The notes under the pieces were generated by a model. That model was not told the origin of the DNA, searched no databases, and saw only the letters and a program-made list of their open reading frames with translations. A program made the translations under genes and the position numbers. A stretch of 64,000 nucleotides of DNA from Nocardioides furvisabuli (GTDB lineage: Bacteria; Actinomycetota; Actinomycetes; Propionibacteriales; Nocardioidaceae). Below are positions 39,266 through 48,426 of this stretch, one piece after another (the first letter of the stretch is position 1; each line of letters starts with the position of its first letter). The stretch spans positions 62,001 through 126,000 of the forward strand of contig NZ_JAIGQB010000007.1 in the NCBI RefSeq assembly GCF_021083185.1, written 5' to 3'.

Positions 39266-40195
39266 TCAGCCGAGGTGCGTGGCCGCGCGCGGCTGCGTGC
39301 CCGCCTCGGCCCGGGCCTCGTTCTCCGAGGCGTGCGGAAGCACGGCGAGCCCGATCCGGGCCAGCCCCGCCGCGAGCAGCCCGGCGCCGAGCATGTGCAG
39401 GGCGACGAGGGCGACCGGCAGGTCGAGCCAGTACTGCACCCATCCGAGCGTGCCCTGGAGCACCTCGACGACGAGCACCAGGCCGGTCACGCGGGCCAGC
39501 CACCGGTGGCCACCGCGGACCGCGACGACGAGCAGTGCCACCGTGAGGGCCACGAGGACGTAGACGGAGATCGCGTGCGCCTGGGAGACGGCCGCCGGGT
39601 CGAGCCCGTTGCGCGGCGAGTCGGTGTCACCGGCGTGCGGACCGGCGCCGGTGACGACGGTCCCGAGGTAGAGCGCCACCCAGCCCGACGCCAGCGTCGC
39701 CCAGGCCAGCCTGCGCGGCAGCCGGGGGGCGGCGGTGCGGTCGGGGCTGCGCAGCTCGTCGAGCAGCGCGACGCAGACCATGATCATCGCCATCGAGAGC
39801 AGGAAGTGCCCGGCCACGATCCACGGGTTGAGGTCGGTCAGCACCGTGACGCCGCCGATGACGGCCTGGAGCGGGATGCCGAGCCCGATGACGAGCGAGA
39901 GCCGCGTCGCTCGGCGGTGCCTCGCGCCGAGGGCGGCGAGGAAGCACAGCAGTGCGATCGCGACGAGGACGAAGGTGAGCAGCCGGTTGCCGAACTCGAT
40001 GGCACCGTGGAGACCCAGCTCGCCGTGGGCGACGTAGGAGTCGTCGGTGCAGCGCGGCCAGGTCGGGCAGCCGAGTCCGGAGCCGGTGAGGCGTACGGCG
40101 CCGCCGGTGACCACGATGCCGATGTTGGCGAGCAGGTTGGCCACCGCGAGGGGCCAGAGGTGCCGGGAGAGCCGGGCGAGCAGGGTGTGCATCAT
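39266..40195 (-). CDS. ctaA: Heme A synthase (COX15/CtaA family)
   Basis: This 309-residue membrane protein with eight TM helices oxidises the heme O methyl group. Four heme-ligand His positions are visible: LGLHGAIEFGNR, IVAGHFLLSM, VSQAHAISVY and VALHMLGAG. The loop GLGCPTWPRC holds the Cys pair seen in Gram-positive CtaA. ATG 40195 overlaps the ABC permease stop (ATGA), so it is co-transcribed with the exporter. It converges on ctaB. Confidence 0.93.
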   Translation of the reverse strand: MMHTLLARLSRHLWPLAVANLLANIGIVVTGGAVRLTGSGLGCPTWPRCTDDSYVAHGELGLHGAIEFGNRLLTFVLVAIALLCFLAALGARHRRATRLSLVIGLGIPLQAVIGGVTVLTDLNPWIVAGHFLLSMAMIMVCVALLDELRSPDRTAAPRLPRRLAWATLASGWVALYLGTVVTGAGPHAGDTDSPRNGLDPAAVSQAHAISVYVLVALTVALLVVAVRGGHRWLARVTGLVLVVEVLQGTLGWVQYWLDLPVALVALHMLGAGLLAAGLARIGLAVLPHASENEARAEAGTQPRAATHLG

Positions 40196-40977
40196 TCCCA
40201 CCTGAAGGTTCGAGCCGTGAGCAGCGTGCCCAGGGCGGCCCAGGCAGCGAGGACGAGCAGGGAGCGACCGTCGACGCCCGCCTCCACGAGGGCCGTACGC
40301 ATCGCCTCGCCGAGCGCGCCGGACGGGAGCCACTGGATGACGGTCGACGCGGCGCCGTAGGTGCTCGTCGGGAGCACCACGCCTCCCCCGGCCATGAGCA
40401 GGAGGTAGACGAGGTTGGCGAGGGCCAGGGTCGCCTCGGCGCGCAGTGCACCGGCCACGAACAGGCCGAGGGCGGCGAAGGCCGCGGTGCCGAGCGCGAC
40501 CGCCAGGACCACGCCCAGCACCGTGCGCGCAGGTGCGTCCAGCGTCGGCTCCCAGCCGAGCAGCAGACCCACGACCACCAGCACGACGAGCTGGAGCGCG
40601 ACCACGTTGAGCAGGGCGAGCACCTTGCCGAGCAGCAGGCCGTGGCGTGGCAGCGGGGAGGCGCCGAGGAGCTTGATGACGCCGTAGCGGCGCTCGAAGC
40701 CGGTCGAGATCGCCACCGAGGTGAAGGCCGTCGACATCACCGCCAGAGCGAGCACCCCGGGCGTGAGGATGTCGACCGCGCGGTGCCCGTCGAGGTCGAT
40801 CCCGATCCGCCCGGCCGCGGCCACGCCCCCGACGAGCACGATCACCGGGATGACGATGGCGAGCAGCAGCTGCTCACCGTTGCGCAGCATGAGCCGCGCC
40901 TCCATCCGGGACTGGGCGAGCACCATGCGGCGCAGCGATGCGCCGCCGGGGGCGGGAGCGAAGGTGCGGGGGCTCAC
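40192..40977 (-). CDS. ABC-2 type exporter permease
   Basis: This 261-residue protein has six TM segments (for example LLLAIVIPVIVLVGGVAA, VVALQLVVLVVVGLLLGW, LANLVYLLLMAGGGVVLP). It follows the DrrB/ABC2_membrane layout, including the cytosolic GFERRYGVIKLLGASPLPR. The start GTG 40977 overlaps the ATPase stop (GTGA), and its stop overlaps the ctaA start. The ATPase-permease-ctaA order is common in actinobacteria and has led to proposals of a role near cytochrome oxidase assembly; the substrate is unknown. Confidence 0.85.
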   Translation of the reverse strand: MSPRTFAPAPGGASLRRMVLAQSRMEARLMLRNGEQLLLAIVIPVIVLVGGVAAAGRIGIDLDGHRAVDILTPGVLALAVMSTAFTSVAISTGFERRYGVIKLLGASPLPRHGLLLGKVLALLNVVALQLVVLVVVGLLLGWEPTLDAPARTVLGVVLAVALGTAAFAALGLFVAGALRAEATLALANLVYLLLMAGGGVVLPTSTYGAASTVIQWLPSGALGEAMRTALVEAGVDGRSLLVLAAWAALGTLLTARTFRWE

Positions 40978-41912
40978 GAGGCGAGCTCGCGTCCGGTGAG
41001 CTCGAGGAAGACGTCCTCGAGGGTGCGCTGGCCGAGGTTGAGCGTCTGGGGAAGCACGCCGTGCTCCTCGCACCAGCGCGAGACCCGGCCCAGCGTGGTC
41101 GAGTCGGCGGGGCCGTGGATGAGCATGCTGACCTCGTCGAGCTGGCGCACCTCGGTCTCGGGGCCGAGCTCGGCGCGCAGCGACTCCGGGGCGCCTTCGG
41201 GGAAGGGCCGGTTGACCACGAGGCGGATGGTGGCCGAGCGGCCGCCCCGGGTCAGCTCGGCCGGCGTGCCGCTGGTGATCACGCGGCCGCGGTCGATGAT
41301 GTGGATGCGGTCGGCGAGGTGCTCGGCCTCGTCCATGTGGTGGGTGGTGAGCACCACCGTCACGCCGTCGGCGCGGATCTCCTCGAGCAGCTCCCAGGTC
41401 GTGCGCCGGGCTTGCGGGTCCATGCCCGCCGTCGGCTCGTCGACGAAGACCAGCTCGGGACGGCCCACGAGCGCGATGGCGAGGCCGAGCCGCTGCTTCT
41501 GCCCTCCGGAGAGCCGGCGGTAGGGCGTACGTCCGCAGTCACCCAGGCCGAGGCGCTCGACCAGCATCTCGGTGTCGAGCGGGAGGGCGTGCAGGGAGGC
41601 CATGTGCTCGAGCATCTCCACCGCACGTACGCCGCTCCACGCGCCGCCGGCCTGCAGCATCACACCGATCCGGGGGAGCAGTGCCGCGCGGTCGCGCTGC
41701 GGGTCGAGCCCGAGCACCCGCACCGTGCCGCGCTGCGGGACGCGGTAGCCCTCGCAGGTCTCCAGCGTCGTGGTCTTGCCCGCCCCGTTCGGACCGAGCA
41801 CGGCGGTGACGGATCCACGTGCGACCTCGAGCGAGAGTCCGTCGACGGCCACCTTGTCGCCGTACGCCATCACCAGGCCGTCGATCTCGACGGCGGGGGA
41901 GGCGGTTGGCAC
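40974..41912 (-). CDS. ABC transporter ATP-binding protein
   Basis: This 312-residue ATPase is of the DrrA/CcmA-like class. It has Walker A LGPNGAGKTTT, signature LSGGQKQRLGLA, Walker B ELVFVDEPTAGMD and H-loop LTTHHMDEAEHL. The C-terminal 90 residues follow the exporter pattern. The start is GTG 41912. It is coupled to its permease by a GTGA overlap and diverges from a second exporter gene pair at 41977. Confidence 0.9.
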   Translation of the reverse strand: MPTASPAVEIDGLVMAYGDKVAVDGLSLEVARGSVTAVLGPNGAGKTTTLETCEGYRVPQRGTVRVLGLDPQRDRAALLPRIGVMLQAGGAWSGVRAVEMLEHMASLHALPLDTEMLVERLGLGDCGRTPYRRLSGGQKQRLGLAIALVGRPELVFVDEPTAGMDPQARRTTWELLEEIRADGVTVVLTTHHMDEAEHLADRIHIIDRGRVITSGTPAELTRGGRSATIRLVVNRPFPEGAPESLRAELGPETEVRQLDEVSMLIHGPADSTTLGRVSRWCEEHGVLPQTLNLGQRTLEDVFLELTGRELAS

Positions 41913-41963
41913 GCTCCAATCCTAGGGGCGGGTTAATGGGCGGCGGCTGTCGGTCCCCGCCGC

Positions 41964-41969
41964 TAGCGT
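41964..41969 (+). promoter_or_regulatory. -10 box (TAGCGT), leaderless start
   Basis: TAGCGT ends 7 bases before ATG 41977. This supports that ATG over the in-frame GTG at 41968. Confidence 0.5.
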
Positions 41970-41976
41970 GGCTGCC

Positions 41977-42981
41977 ATGACTCGCCCAGCGATCGAGGCC
42001 GAGGGCCTCGTCAAGCACTTCGGGGACACCGTGGCCGTGGACGGGGTGTCCTTCGTCGTGCCGGAGGGCACCGTCCTCGGCCTCCTCGGGCCCAACGGAG
42101 CCGGCAAGACCACGACGGTCCGCATGATGACGACGCTGACCCGTCCCACGTCCGGCACCGCGCGCGTCGCCGGTCACGACATCCTCCACGACCCCGCAGC
42201 GGTGCGCCGCAGCATGGGCCTGACCGGGCAGGCGGCGACCGTGGACGAGCTGCTGACCGGTCGGGAGAACCTGCGCCTCATCGGCCGGCTCTACGGCCTC
42301 GACCCGAGCTACCTCACCCGTGCCAGCGGCGAGCTGCTCGAGCGCTTCTCCCTCTCCGACGCCGGTGACCGGATCGCCAAGACCTACTCCGGCGGGATGC
42401 GCCGGCGCCTCGACCTCGCGGTCAGCCTGATCGCGACGCCGCCGGTGCTCTTCCTCGACGAGCCGACCACCGGCCTCGACCCGCGCTCGCGCGTCGAGCT
42501 CTGGGAGGTGCTGCGCGAGCTGGTCAAGGACGGCACCACGCTCCTGCTGACCACCCAATACCTGGAGGAGGCCGACCAGCTGGCCGACAACATCGTGGTC
42601 ATCGACCGGGGCACGGTCATCGCCGAGGGCACCCCGCTGCAGCTCAAGGACCAGTCCGGCGCTGCGGCGCTCGTGGTCACGGTGTCCCACCCCCGCGACC
42701 TCGAGGCGGCGGAGGCCCTCATCCGTCCGCACGTCAGGGAGGTCCACGTGGACGCCGGCTCCCGACAGCTGACCGCGCCCGCCGAGGGGCTGGGCCACAT
42801 GACGAGGGTCGCCGGGATCTTCGACGAGAGCGGCATCGTGCTCGACGACATCGGGCTCAAGCGCCCGAGCCTGGACGACGTGTTCCTCCACCTCACCGGC
42901 CACCGGGCAGAGGACGGGGCCCAGGACGGGACCCAGGACGACGAGACCGCCACCGAGCAGGCAGGAAGGATCACCCGATGA
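41977..42981 (+). CDS. ABC transporter ATP-binding protein (DrrA-type)
   Basis: This 334-residue ATPase belongs to the daunorubicin-resistance DrrA family. It has Walker A LGPNGAGKTTTVRMM, signature YSGGMRRRLDLAVSL, Walker [17 protein letters not shown] and the H-loop TTQYLEEADQLAD. The C-terminal DrrA region follows, with a short acidic tail. ATG 41977 is chosen because a TAGCGT box lies 7 bases upstream. It overlaps its permease by 4 bases (ATGA). Probable exporter of a drug or lipid. Confidence 0.92.
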   Translation: MTRPAIEAEGLVKHFGDTVAVDGVSFVVPEGTVLGLLGPNGAGKTTTVRMMTTLTRPTSGTARVAGHDILHDPAAVRRSMGLTGQAATVDELLTGRENLRLIGRLYGLDPSYLTRASGELLERFSLSDAGDRIAKTYSGGMRRRLDLAVSLIATPPVLFLDEPTTGLDPRSRVELWEVLRELVKDGTTLLLTTQYLEEADQLADNIVVIDRGTVIAEGTPLQLKDQSGAAALVVTVSHPRDLEAAEALIRPHVREVHVDAGSRQLTAPAEGLGHMTRVAGIFDESGIVLDDIGLKRPSLDDVFLHLTGHRAEDGAQDGTQDDETATEQAGRITR

Positions 42982-43802
42982 GCACCATCGAGCGACCCGA
43001 GATCCGCGACACCGGCCTCCTGACCCAGTCGTGGGCCATCGCCCGGCGCAACTTCCGCCACATCCGGCGGATGCCCGAGATGCTGCTGGACGTCACCATC
43101 CAGCCGGTGATGTTCGTGCTGCTCTTCGCCTACGTCTTCGGCTCGTCCATCGACGTGGCCACGCCCGCCGGCTATCGCGCGTTCCTGCTGGCGGGGATCA
43201 TGGCCCAGACCGTGGCCTTCGCCTCGTTCATCGTGGCGGTCGGGCTGACCTCCGACCTGGAGAAGGGCATCGTCGACCGGATGCGGTCGCTGCCGATCAA
43301 CCCGGCGGCGGTCCTGGTCGGACGCAGCATCTCCAGCATCGTGCACGCCTCGATCGGGCTGGTCGTGATGTCGCTGACCGGCCTGCTGATCGGCTGGCGC
43401 ATCCACACCAACATCTTCGAGGCCGCCTTCGGCTACGTGCTGCTGCTCGGGTGGGGCTTCGCGATGATCTGGATCGGGATCCTCGTCGGCTCCGCGATGC
43501 GCTCGGTCGAGGCGGTCAACGGGGTCATGTTCGCCACGATCTTCCCGATCACCTTCCTCGCCAACACCTTCGCCCCGACCGACCGGATGCCGCCCTTCCT
43601 GCGGACCGTCGCCGAGTGGAACCCCATCTCCTCGCTCACCCAGGCCGTGCGCGAGCTCTGGGGCAACGACCAGCCGCTGGCCGAGGGCGCGGCGTTCCCG
43701 ATGCACCACCCGATCCCGTTCACCATCGGCTGGATCATCCTCATCACCGCCGTGGTGGCCCCCCTGGCGATCCGCACGTTCCGCAGTCGCACGGCCGACT
43801 GA
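42978..43802 (+). CDS. ABC-2 type exporter permease (DrrB-type)
   Basis: This 274-residue membrane protein has six TM segments. It carries the family motifs RNFRHIRRMPEMLLDVTIQP, the loop VGLTSDLEKGIVDRMRSLPI, and FLANTFAPTDRMPPFLRTVAEWNP with SLTQAVRELWGN near the end. It pairs with the DrrA-type ATPase through an ATGA overlap. The suf operon begins 80 bases downstream on the same strand. Confidence 0.92.
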   Translation: MSTIERPEIRDTGLLTQSWAIARRNFRHIRRMPEMLLDVTIQPVMFVLLFAYVFGSSIDVATPAGYRAFLLAGIMAQTVAFASFIVAVGLTSDLEKGIVDRMRSLPINPAAVLVGRSISSIVHASIGLVVMSLTGLLIGWRIHTNIFEAAFGYVLLLGWGFAMIWIGILVGSAMRSVEAVNGVMFATIFPITFLANTFAPTDRMPPFLRTVAEWNPISSLTQAVRELWGNDQPLAEGAAFPMHHPIPFTIGWIILITAVVAPLAIRTFRSRTAD

Positions 43803-43865
43803 GCGCGGTGCGGACAGAGTCCCCGGCGCACTTAGGTGACCCTTCCTTGAAGCAGGTGGGGCAAT

Positions 43866-43882
43866 AACGTCACACTGTCGTT
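43866..43882 (+). promoter_or_regulatory. Palindrome directly before sufR (candidate SufR operator)
   Basis: AACGTCACACTGTCGTT is a 17-base inverted repeat (6 of 7 pairs, 3-base centre) ending one base before the sufR GTG. SufR proteins repress their own suf operon when they carry a [4Fe-4S] cluster, so an operator over the start is expected. Binding here is inferred. CACACT at 43871-43876, 6 bases from the start, could be the -10. Confidence 0.45.
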
Positions 43883-44611
43883 GTGGAATTGACCGGATCT
43901 ACCGCAGGAGCGCCCAGCCGCGCTTCGGCGAGCCTTGACGGGGACGCGCCGACGCGCGACCGCGTGGCGCGCACGATCCTGGAGAACGGACCGTCCACCG
44001 CGGCTGACCTCGCCGGCCGCCTCGACCTGACGCCCGCCGCCGTACGCCGCCACCTCGAGCACCTGCTCGCCGAGGGCATCGTCGAGTCGCGCGAGCAGAA
44101 GGTCTACGGCACGCGCGGTCGCGGCCGCCCGGCGCGGGTCTTCGCGCTCACCGAGGCGGGGCGCGACAGCTTCGACCAGCAGTACGACGACCTCGCCGTG
44201 CAGGCGATGCGCTTCCTCGCCGAGACCCAGGGCGAGGACGCCGTCGTCGAGTTCGCCCGCCGTCGCGTCGCCTTCGTCGAGCGCGACTACGCCGTCGTCA
44301 CGGCCGCCGACCCGGACCTGACGCCTGCCGAGGCGCTCGCGCGGGTCTTCACCCAGAACGGCTACGCCGCCTCGGTGCGCGACCTGCCGGTCGTGGGGGA
44401 GCAGCTGTGCCAGCAGCACTGCCCGGTCTCCCACGTCGCCCACGAGTTCCCGCAGCTGTGCGAGGCCGAGACCGAAGCGATCGCCTCCGTGCTCGGCACC
44501 CACGTCCAGCGTCTCGCCACCATCGCCCACGGCGACGGCGTGTGCACCACCTGCATCCCCCAGACCCTCAAGACGGACCCTCAGACGGACCCCAAGAAGG
44601 AGCAGTCATGA
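43883..44611 (+). CDS. sufR: Fe-S cluster-sensing suf repressor SufR
   Basis: This 242-residue regulator starts at GTG 43883. The N-terminal winged helix-turn-helix is [20 protein letters not shown] with [20 protein letters not shown]. The C-terminal cluster ligands are in [24 protein letters not shown] and VCTTCIPQ. Apo or holo state should report Fe-S status and control the operon below. Its stop overlaps sufB (ATGA). The adjacent palindrome is a candidate autoregulatory site. Confidence 0.92.
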   Translation: MELTGSTAGAPSRASASLDGDAPTRDRVARTILENGPSTAADLAGRLDLTPAAVRRHLEHLLAEGIVESREQKVYGTRGRGRPARVFALTEAGRDSFDQQYDDLAVQAMRFLAETQGEDAVVEFARRRVAFVERDYAVVTAADPDLTPAEALARVFTQNGYAASVRDLPVVGEQLCQQHCPVSHVAHEFPQLCEAETEAIASVLGTHVQRLATIAHGDGVCTTCIPQTLKTDPQTDPKKEQS

Positions 44612-46035
44612 CCCAGAACCTGAGCATCGAAGAAATGAACCCGGAGCTCAAGGGCATCGGCCGCTACGAGTTCGGCTGGTCCGACAGCGACGCGGCGGGC
44701 TCCGTCGCCAAGCGGGGCCTCAGCGAGGACGTCGTACGCGACATCTCCGGTCTCAAGAGCGAGCCGCAGTGGATGCTCGACCTGCGCCTGAAGGGCCTCA
44801 AGCTCTTCCACCGCAAGCCGATGCCGACGTGGGGCTCGGACCTGGGAGGCATCGACTTCGACAACATCAAGTACTTCGTGCGCTCCAGCGAGAAGCAGGC
44901 GGCCACGTGGGACGACCTTCCCGAGGACATCAAGAACACCTACGACAAGCTCGGCATCCCCGAGGCCGAGAAGCAGCGCCTCGTCTCCGGCGTGGCCGCC
45001 CAGTACGAGTCCGAGGTCGTCTACCACTCGATCCGCGAGGACCTCGAGGAGCAGGGCGTCATCTTCGTCGACACCGACACCGCGCTGAAGGAGCACGAGG
45101 AGCTCTTCAAGGAGTACTTCGGCACCGTCATCCCGGTCGGTGACAACAAGTTCGCCGCGCTCAACACCTCGGTGTGGTCGGGCGGCTCGTTCATCTACGT
45201 CCCGAAGGGTGTCCACGTCGACATCCCGCTGCAGGCCTACTTCCGGATCAACACCGAGAACATGGGCCAGTTCGAGCGGACGCTGATCATCGTCGACGAG
45301 GACGCCTACGTGCACTACGTCGAGGGCTGCACCGCGCCGATCTACTCCTCGGACTCGCTGCACTCCGCGGTCGTCGAGATCATCGTCAAGAAGGGTGGTC
45401 GCTGCCGTTACACGACCATCCAGAACTGGTCGAACAACGTCTACAACCTCGTCACCAAGCGCGCCACCTGCGAGGCCGGCGCGACCATGGAGTGGGTCGA
45501 CGGCAACATCGGCTCCAAGGTGACGATGAAGTACCCCGCCATCTACCTCATGGGCGAGCACGCCAAGGGCGAGACGCTGTCGATCGCGTTCGCCGGCGAG
45601 GGTCAGCACCAGGACGCCGGCGCCAAGATGGTGCACGCAGCGCCGCACACGTCGAGCTCGATCCTGAGCAAGTCGGTGGCGCGCGGCGGCGGGCGTACGT
45701 CGTACCGCGGCCTCATCCAGGTCAACGAGGGTGCCCACGGCTCGAAGTCCAACGTGCTGTGCGACGCGCTGCTGGTCGACCAGATCAGCCGCAGCGACAC
45801 CTACCCCTACGTCGACATCCGCGAGGACGACGTGTCGATGGGCCACGAGGCGAGCGTCTCGAAGGTCTCCGACGACCAGCTCTTCTACCTCATGTCACGC
45901 GGCATGGAGCAGGACGAGGCGATGGCGATGATCGTGCGCGGCTTCGTCGAGCCGATCGCCAAGGAGCTGCCGATGGAGTACGCCCTCGAGCTCAACCGCC
46001 TCATCGAGCTCCAGATGGAAGGGGCCGTGGGCTGA
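44608..46035 (+). CDS. sufB: Fe-S cluster scaffold SufB
   Basis: This 475-residue core scaffold of the SUF system is where the Fe-S cluster is built, together with SufC and SufD. It has the conserved N-terminal [40 protein letters not shown], the beta-helix with [21 protein letters not shown] and the C-terminal [20 protein letters not shown]. No intein is present, unlike in several mycobacteria. ATG 44608 overlaps sufR. Confidence 0.97.
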   Translation: MTQNLSIEEMNPELKGIGRYEFGWSDSDAAGSVAKRGLSEDVVRDISGLKSEPQWMLDLRLKGLKLFHRKPMPTWGSDLGGIDFDNIKYFVRSSEKQAATWDDLPEDIKNTYDKLGIPEAEKQRLVSGVAAQYESEVVYHSIREDLEEQGVIFVDTDTALKEHEELFKEYFGTVIPVGDNKFAALNTSVWSGGSFIYVPKGVHVDIPLQAYFRINTENMGQFERTLIIVDEDAYVHYVEGCTAPIYSSDSLHSAVVEIIVKKGGRCRYTTIQNWSNNVYNLVTKRATCEAGATMEWVDGNIGSKVTMKYPAIYLMGEHAKGETLSIAFAGEGQHQDAGAKMVHAAPHTSSSILSKSVARGGGRTSYRGLIQVNEGAHGSKSNVLCDALLVDQISRSDTYPYVDIREDDVSMGHEASVSKVSDDQLFYLMSRGMEQDEAMAMIVRGFVEPIAKELPMEYALELNRLIELQMEGAVG

Positions 46036-46080
46036 CGCTCGCGCCTGTCCCCGTCCGATCCGCACGTAGAAAGAGAAGTA

Positions 46081-47274
46081 GTGACCGTCACCACTGATTC
46101 AGTCCGCTCCGCACTGGAGCAGGCGCCCCTCGACAAGGTGGAGAGCCACCTCCACCCGGCCGGCTCCTACGACGTCGCTGACCACGTGGTCCCCACCGGC
46201 CGCGAGGAGATCTGGCGCTTCACGCCGCTCAAGCGGCTCAGGGGCCTGCACGCCGATGCGCCGCTCGACTGGCGCAACACCCGCGCGACCTGGAACGCCC
46301 CCGAGGGCGCCACGGTCGGCGTGGTGACCGGCGACGAGGCCACCGCACTGCGCGGCGTGAGCGGCTGGGCACCCAACACCCGCTTCACCGCACGGATCCT
46401 GGCCGAGGTCCCGGCGACGCTGCTGGTCGACGTGCCGGCCGACACCGAGGTGTCCGAACCGATCGTGATCGACGTCGACGGCACCGACGCCGACGTGACC
46501 AGCGGCGCGCACGTGGTGCTGCGCTTCGGCACCCACAGCAAGGCCGTCGTGGTGCTCAACCACACCGGCTCGGCCGCGGTCTCGGCGGTCGTCGAGGTGG
46601 TCGTGGCCGACGGCGCCGACGCCTCGGTCGTCTCGATCCAGGACTGGGCCGACGACGCCGTCCACCTCTCGCACCACCAGGCGCGCGTGGGTCGCGATGC
46701 GTCCTACAAGCACGCTGCGATCTCCTTTGGCGGCGACGTGGTGCGCATGGATGCCAACGTGACCTACGACGGTCCCGGCGGCTCCGCCGAGCTGCTCGGT
46801 CTCTACTTCGCCGACGCCGGCCAGCACATCGAGCACCGGATCTTCGCCGACCACACCGCGCCCCGCACGAAGTCGCACGCCGTCTACAAGGGCGCGCTGC
46901 AGGGCGAGAAGGCGCACACCGTGTGGGTGGGCAACGTGCTGATCCGCAAGGTCGCCGAGGGGATCGAGACCTACGAGGAGAACCGCAACCTCGTCCTCAC
47001 CGACGGCTGCCAGGCCGACTCGATCCCCAACCTCGAGATCGAGACCGGCGAGATCGAGGGCGCGGGCCACGCCTCGGCCACGGCCCGCTTCGACGACGAG
47101 CAGCTGTTCTACCTCCAGTCGCGCGGGGTCTCCGAGAAGGAGGCCCAGCGCCTGGTCGTGCACGGCTTCTTCAACGACCTGATCCGCAAGGTCGGTGTCC
47201 CCTCCATCGAGGCTCGGCTGCTGGCGACGGTCGAGGCGGAGCTGGCCAAGAACGTGCTGAAGGAGCTCTCCTGA
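46081..47274 (+). CDS. sufD: SUF complex subunit SufD
   Basis: This 397-residue paralogue of SufB completes the SufBC2D scaffold. It has the C-terminal block FYLQSRGVSEKEAQRLVVHG, the preceding GHASATARFDDEQ, and the core THSKAVVVLNHTGSAAVS. It starts at GTG 46081, after GAAAGAGAAG, 45 bases after sufB. Its stop and the next start share one base (TGATG). Confidence 0.95.
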   Translation: MTVTTDSVRSALEQAPLDKVESHLHPAGSYDVADHVVPTGREEIWRFTPLKRLRGLHADAPLDWRNTRATWNAPEGATVGVVTGDEATALRGVSGWAPNTRFTARILAEVPATLLVDVPADTEVSEPIVIDVDGTDADVTSGAHVVLRFGTHSKAVVVLNHTGSAAVSAVVEVVVADGADASVVSIQDWADDAVHLSHHQARVGRDASYKHAAISFGGDVVRMDANVTYDGPGGSAELLGLYFADAGQHIEHRIFADHTAPRTKSHAVYKGALQGEKAHTVWVGNVLIRKVAEGIETYEENRNLVLTDGCQADSIPNLEIETGEIEGAGHASATARFDDEQLFYLQSRGVSEKEAQRLVVHGFFNDLIRKVGVPSIEARLLATVEAELAKNVLKELS

Positions 47275-47636
47275 TGGGCTTCGAGCGCGCCTGCTCCCTC
47301 GACGAGGTGCCGACCGACCAGGCCCTGGCCGTCACGCTCGGCCGCTACGAGATCGCCATCGCCCGTGACGGCGACGAGGTCTTCGCGGTCGAGGACCTCT
47401 GCAGCCACGCCGAGGTCGCCCTGAGCCAGGGCGAGGTCGCCACCAGCGACGGCGCCTGCCAGATCGAGTGCTGGCTGCACGGGTCGATGTTCGACCTGCG
47501 CACCGGCAAGCCGACCAACTTCCCCGCGACCGAGCCGGTCGCCACCTTCCCCGTCGACGTACGCGCCAATGCCGATGGCACCAGCGACGTCTACGTCGAC
47601 ACCGAGACCACCCTGAACGGAGTCACCCCCGCATGA
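47274..47636 (+). CDS. Rieske-type ferredoxin in suf operon
   Basis: This 120-residue soluble protein resembles non-heme dioxygenase ferredoxins. The [2Fe-2S] ligands are CSHAEVAL and CQIECWLHGSMFDL; the usual pattern is CxHx15-17CxxH, here DLCSHAE and IECWLHG. It sits between sufD and sufC with overlaps on both sides, as in other actinobacteria. It may give electrons for cluster assembly; that role is inferred from position. Confidence 0.9.
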   Translation: MGFERACSLDEVPTDQALAVTLGRYEIAIARDGDEVFAVEDLCSHAEVALSQGEVATSDGACQIECWLHGSMFDLRTGKPTNFPATEPVATFPVDVRANADGTSDVYVDTETTLNGVTPA

Positions 47637-48394
47637 GCAAGCTCGTCATCACCGACCTGCACGTCACCGTCGACACCGAGGACGGCCCGAAGGAGATCCT
47701 CAAGGGCGTCACGCTGACCATCGACGACGGCGAGACGCACGCCATCATGGGCCCCAACGGCTCCGGCAAGTCGACCCTGGCCTACTCCATCGCGGGCCAC
47801 CCGAAGTACACGATCACCGGCGGCTCGGTCACCCTCGACGGCCAGGACGTGCTGTCGCTCTCGGTCGACGAGCGCGCCCGCGCCGGCCTGTTCCTCGCGA
47901 TGCAGTACCCCGTCGAGGTCCCCGGCGTCTCGGTGTCGAACTTCCTCCGCACCGCGAAGACCGCCATCGACGGCGAGGCGCCCAAGCTGCGCACCTGGGT
48001 CAAGGACGTCAACGCGGCCCTCGAGCAGCTGAACCTCGACCCGACCTTCGGCACCCGGAACGTGAACGAGGGCTTCTCCGGTGGCGAGAAGAAGCGCCAC
48101 GAGATCGCGCAGCTCGAGCTGCTCGACCCGAAGGTCGCCGTCCTCGACGAGACCGACTCCGGCCTCGACATCGACGCGCTGAAGATCGTCTCGGAGGGCG
48201 TCAACCGTTTCCGGGCACGCGAGGGCAAGGGTGTCCTGCTGATCACCCACTACACCCGCATCCTGCGCTACATCGAGCCCGACCACGTCCACGTCTTCGT
48301 CGACGGCAAGGTCGCCGCGTCCGGCGGCAAGGAGCTCGCCGACCAGCTCGAGGCAGAGGGTTACGACCGCTACCTCAACCCCGCCTCGGCCTGA
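47633..48394 (+). CDS. sufC: SUF ATPase SufC
   Basis: This 253-residue ABC-type ATPase powers shape change of SufBD. It has Walker A GPNGSGKSTLAYSIAG, the Suf-specific FLAMQYPVEVPGVSVSNFL, signature FSGGEKKRHEIAQL, Walker B VAVLDETDSGLD and H-loop LITHYTRIL. ATG 47633 overlaps the ferredoxin stop (ATGA). Confidence 0.97.
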   Translation: MSKLVITDLHVTVDTEDGPKEILKGVTLTIDDGETHAIMGPNGSGKSTLAYSIAGHPKYTITGGSVTLDGQDVLSLSVDERARAGLFLAMQYPVEVPGVSVSNFLRTAKTAIDGEAPKLRTWVKDVNAALEQLNLDPTFGTRNVNEGFSGGEKKRHEIAQLELLDPKVAVLDETDSGLDIDALKIVSEGVNRFRAREGKGVLLITHYTRILRYIEPDHVHVFVDGKVAASGGKELADQLEAEGYDRYLNPASA

Positions 48395-48426
48395 CCCACC
48401 CCGCCAGAACGAGAGAGGAGACCACC

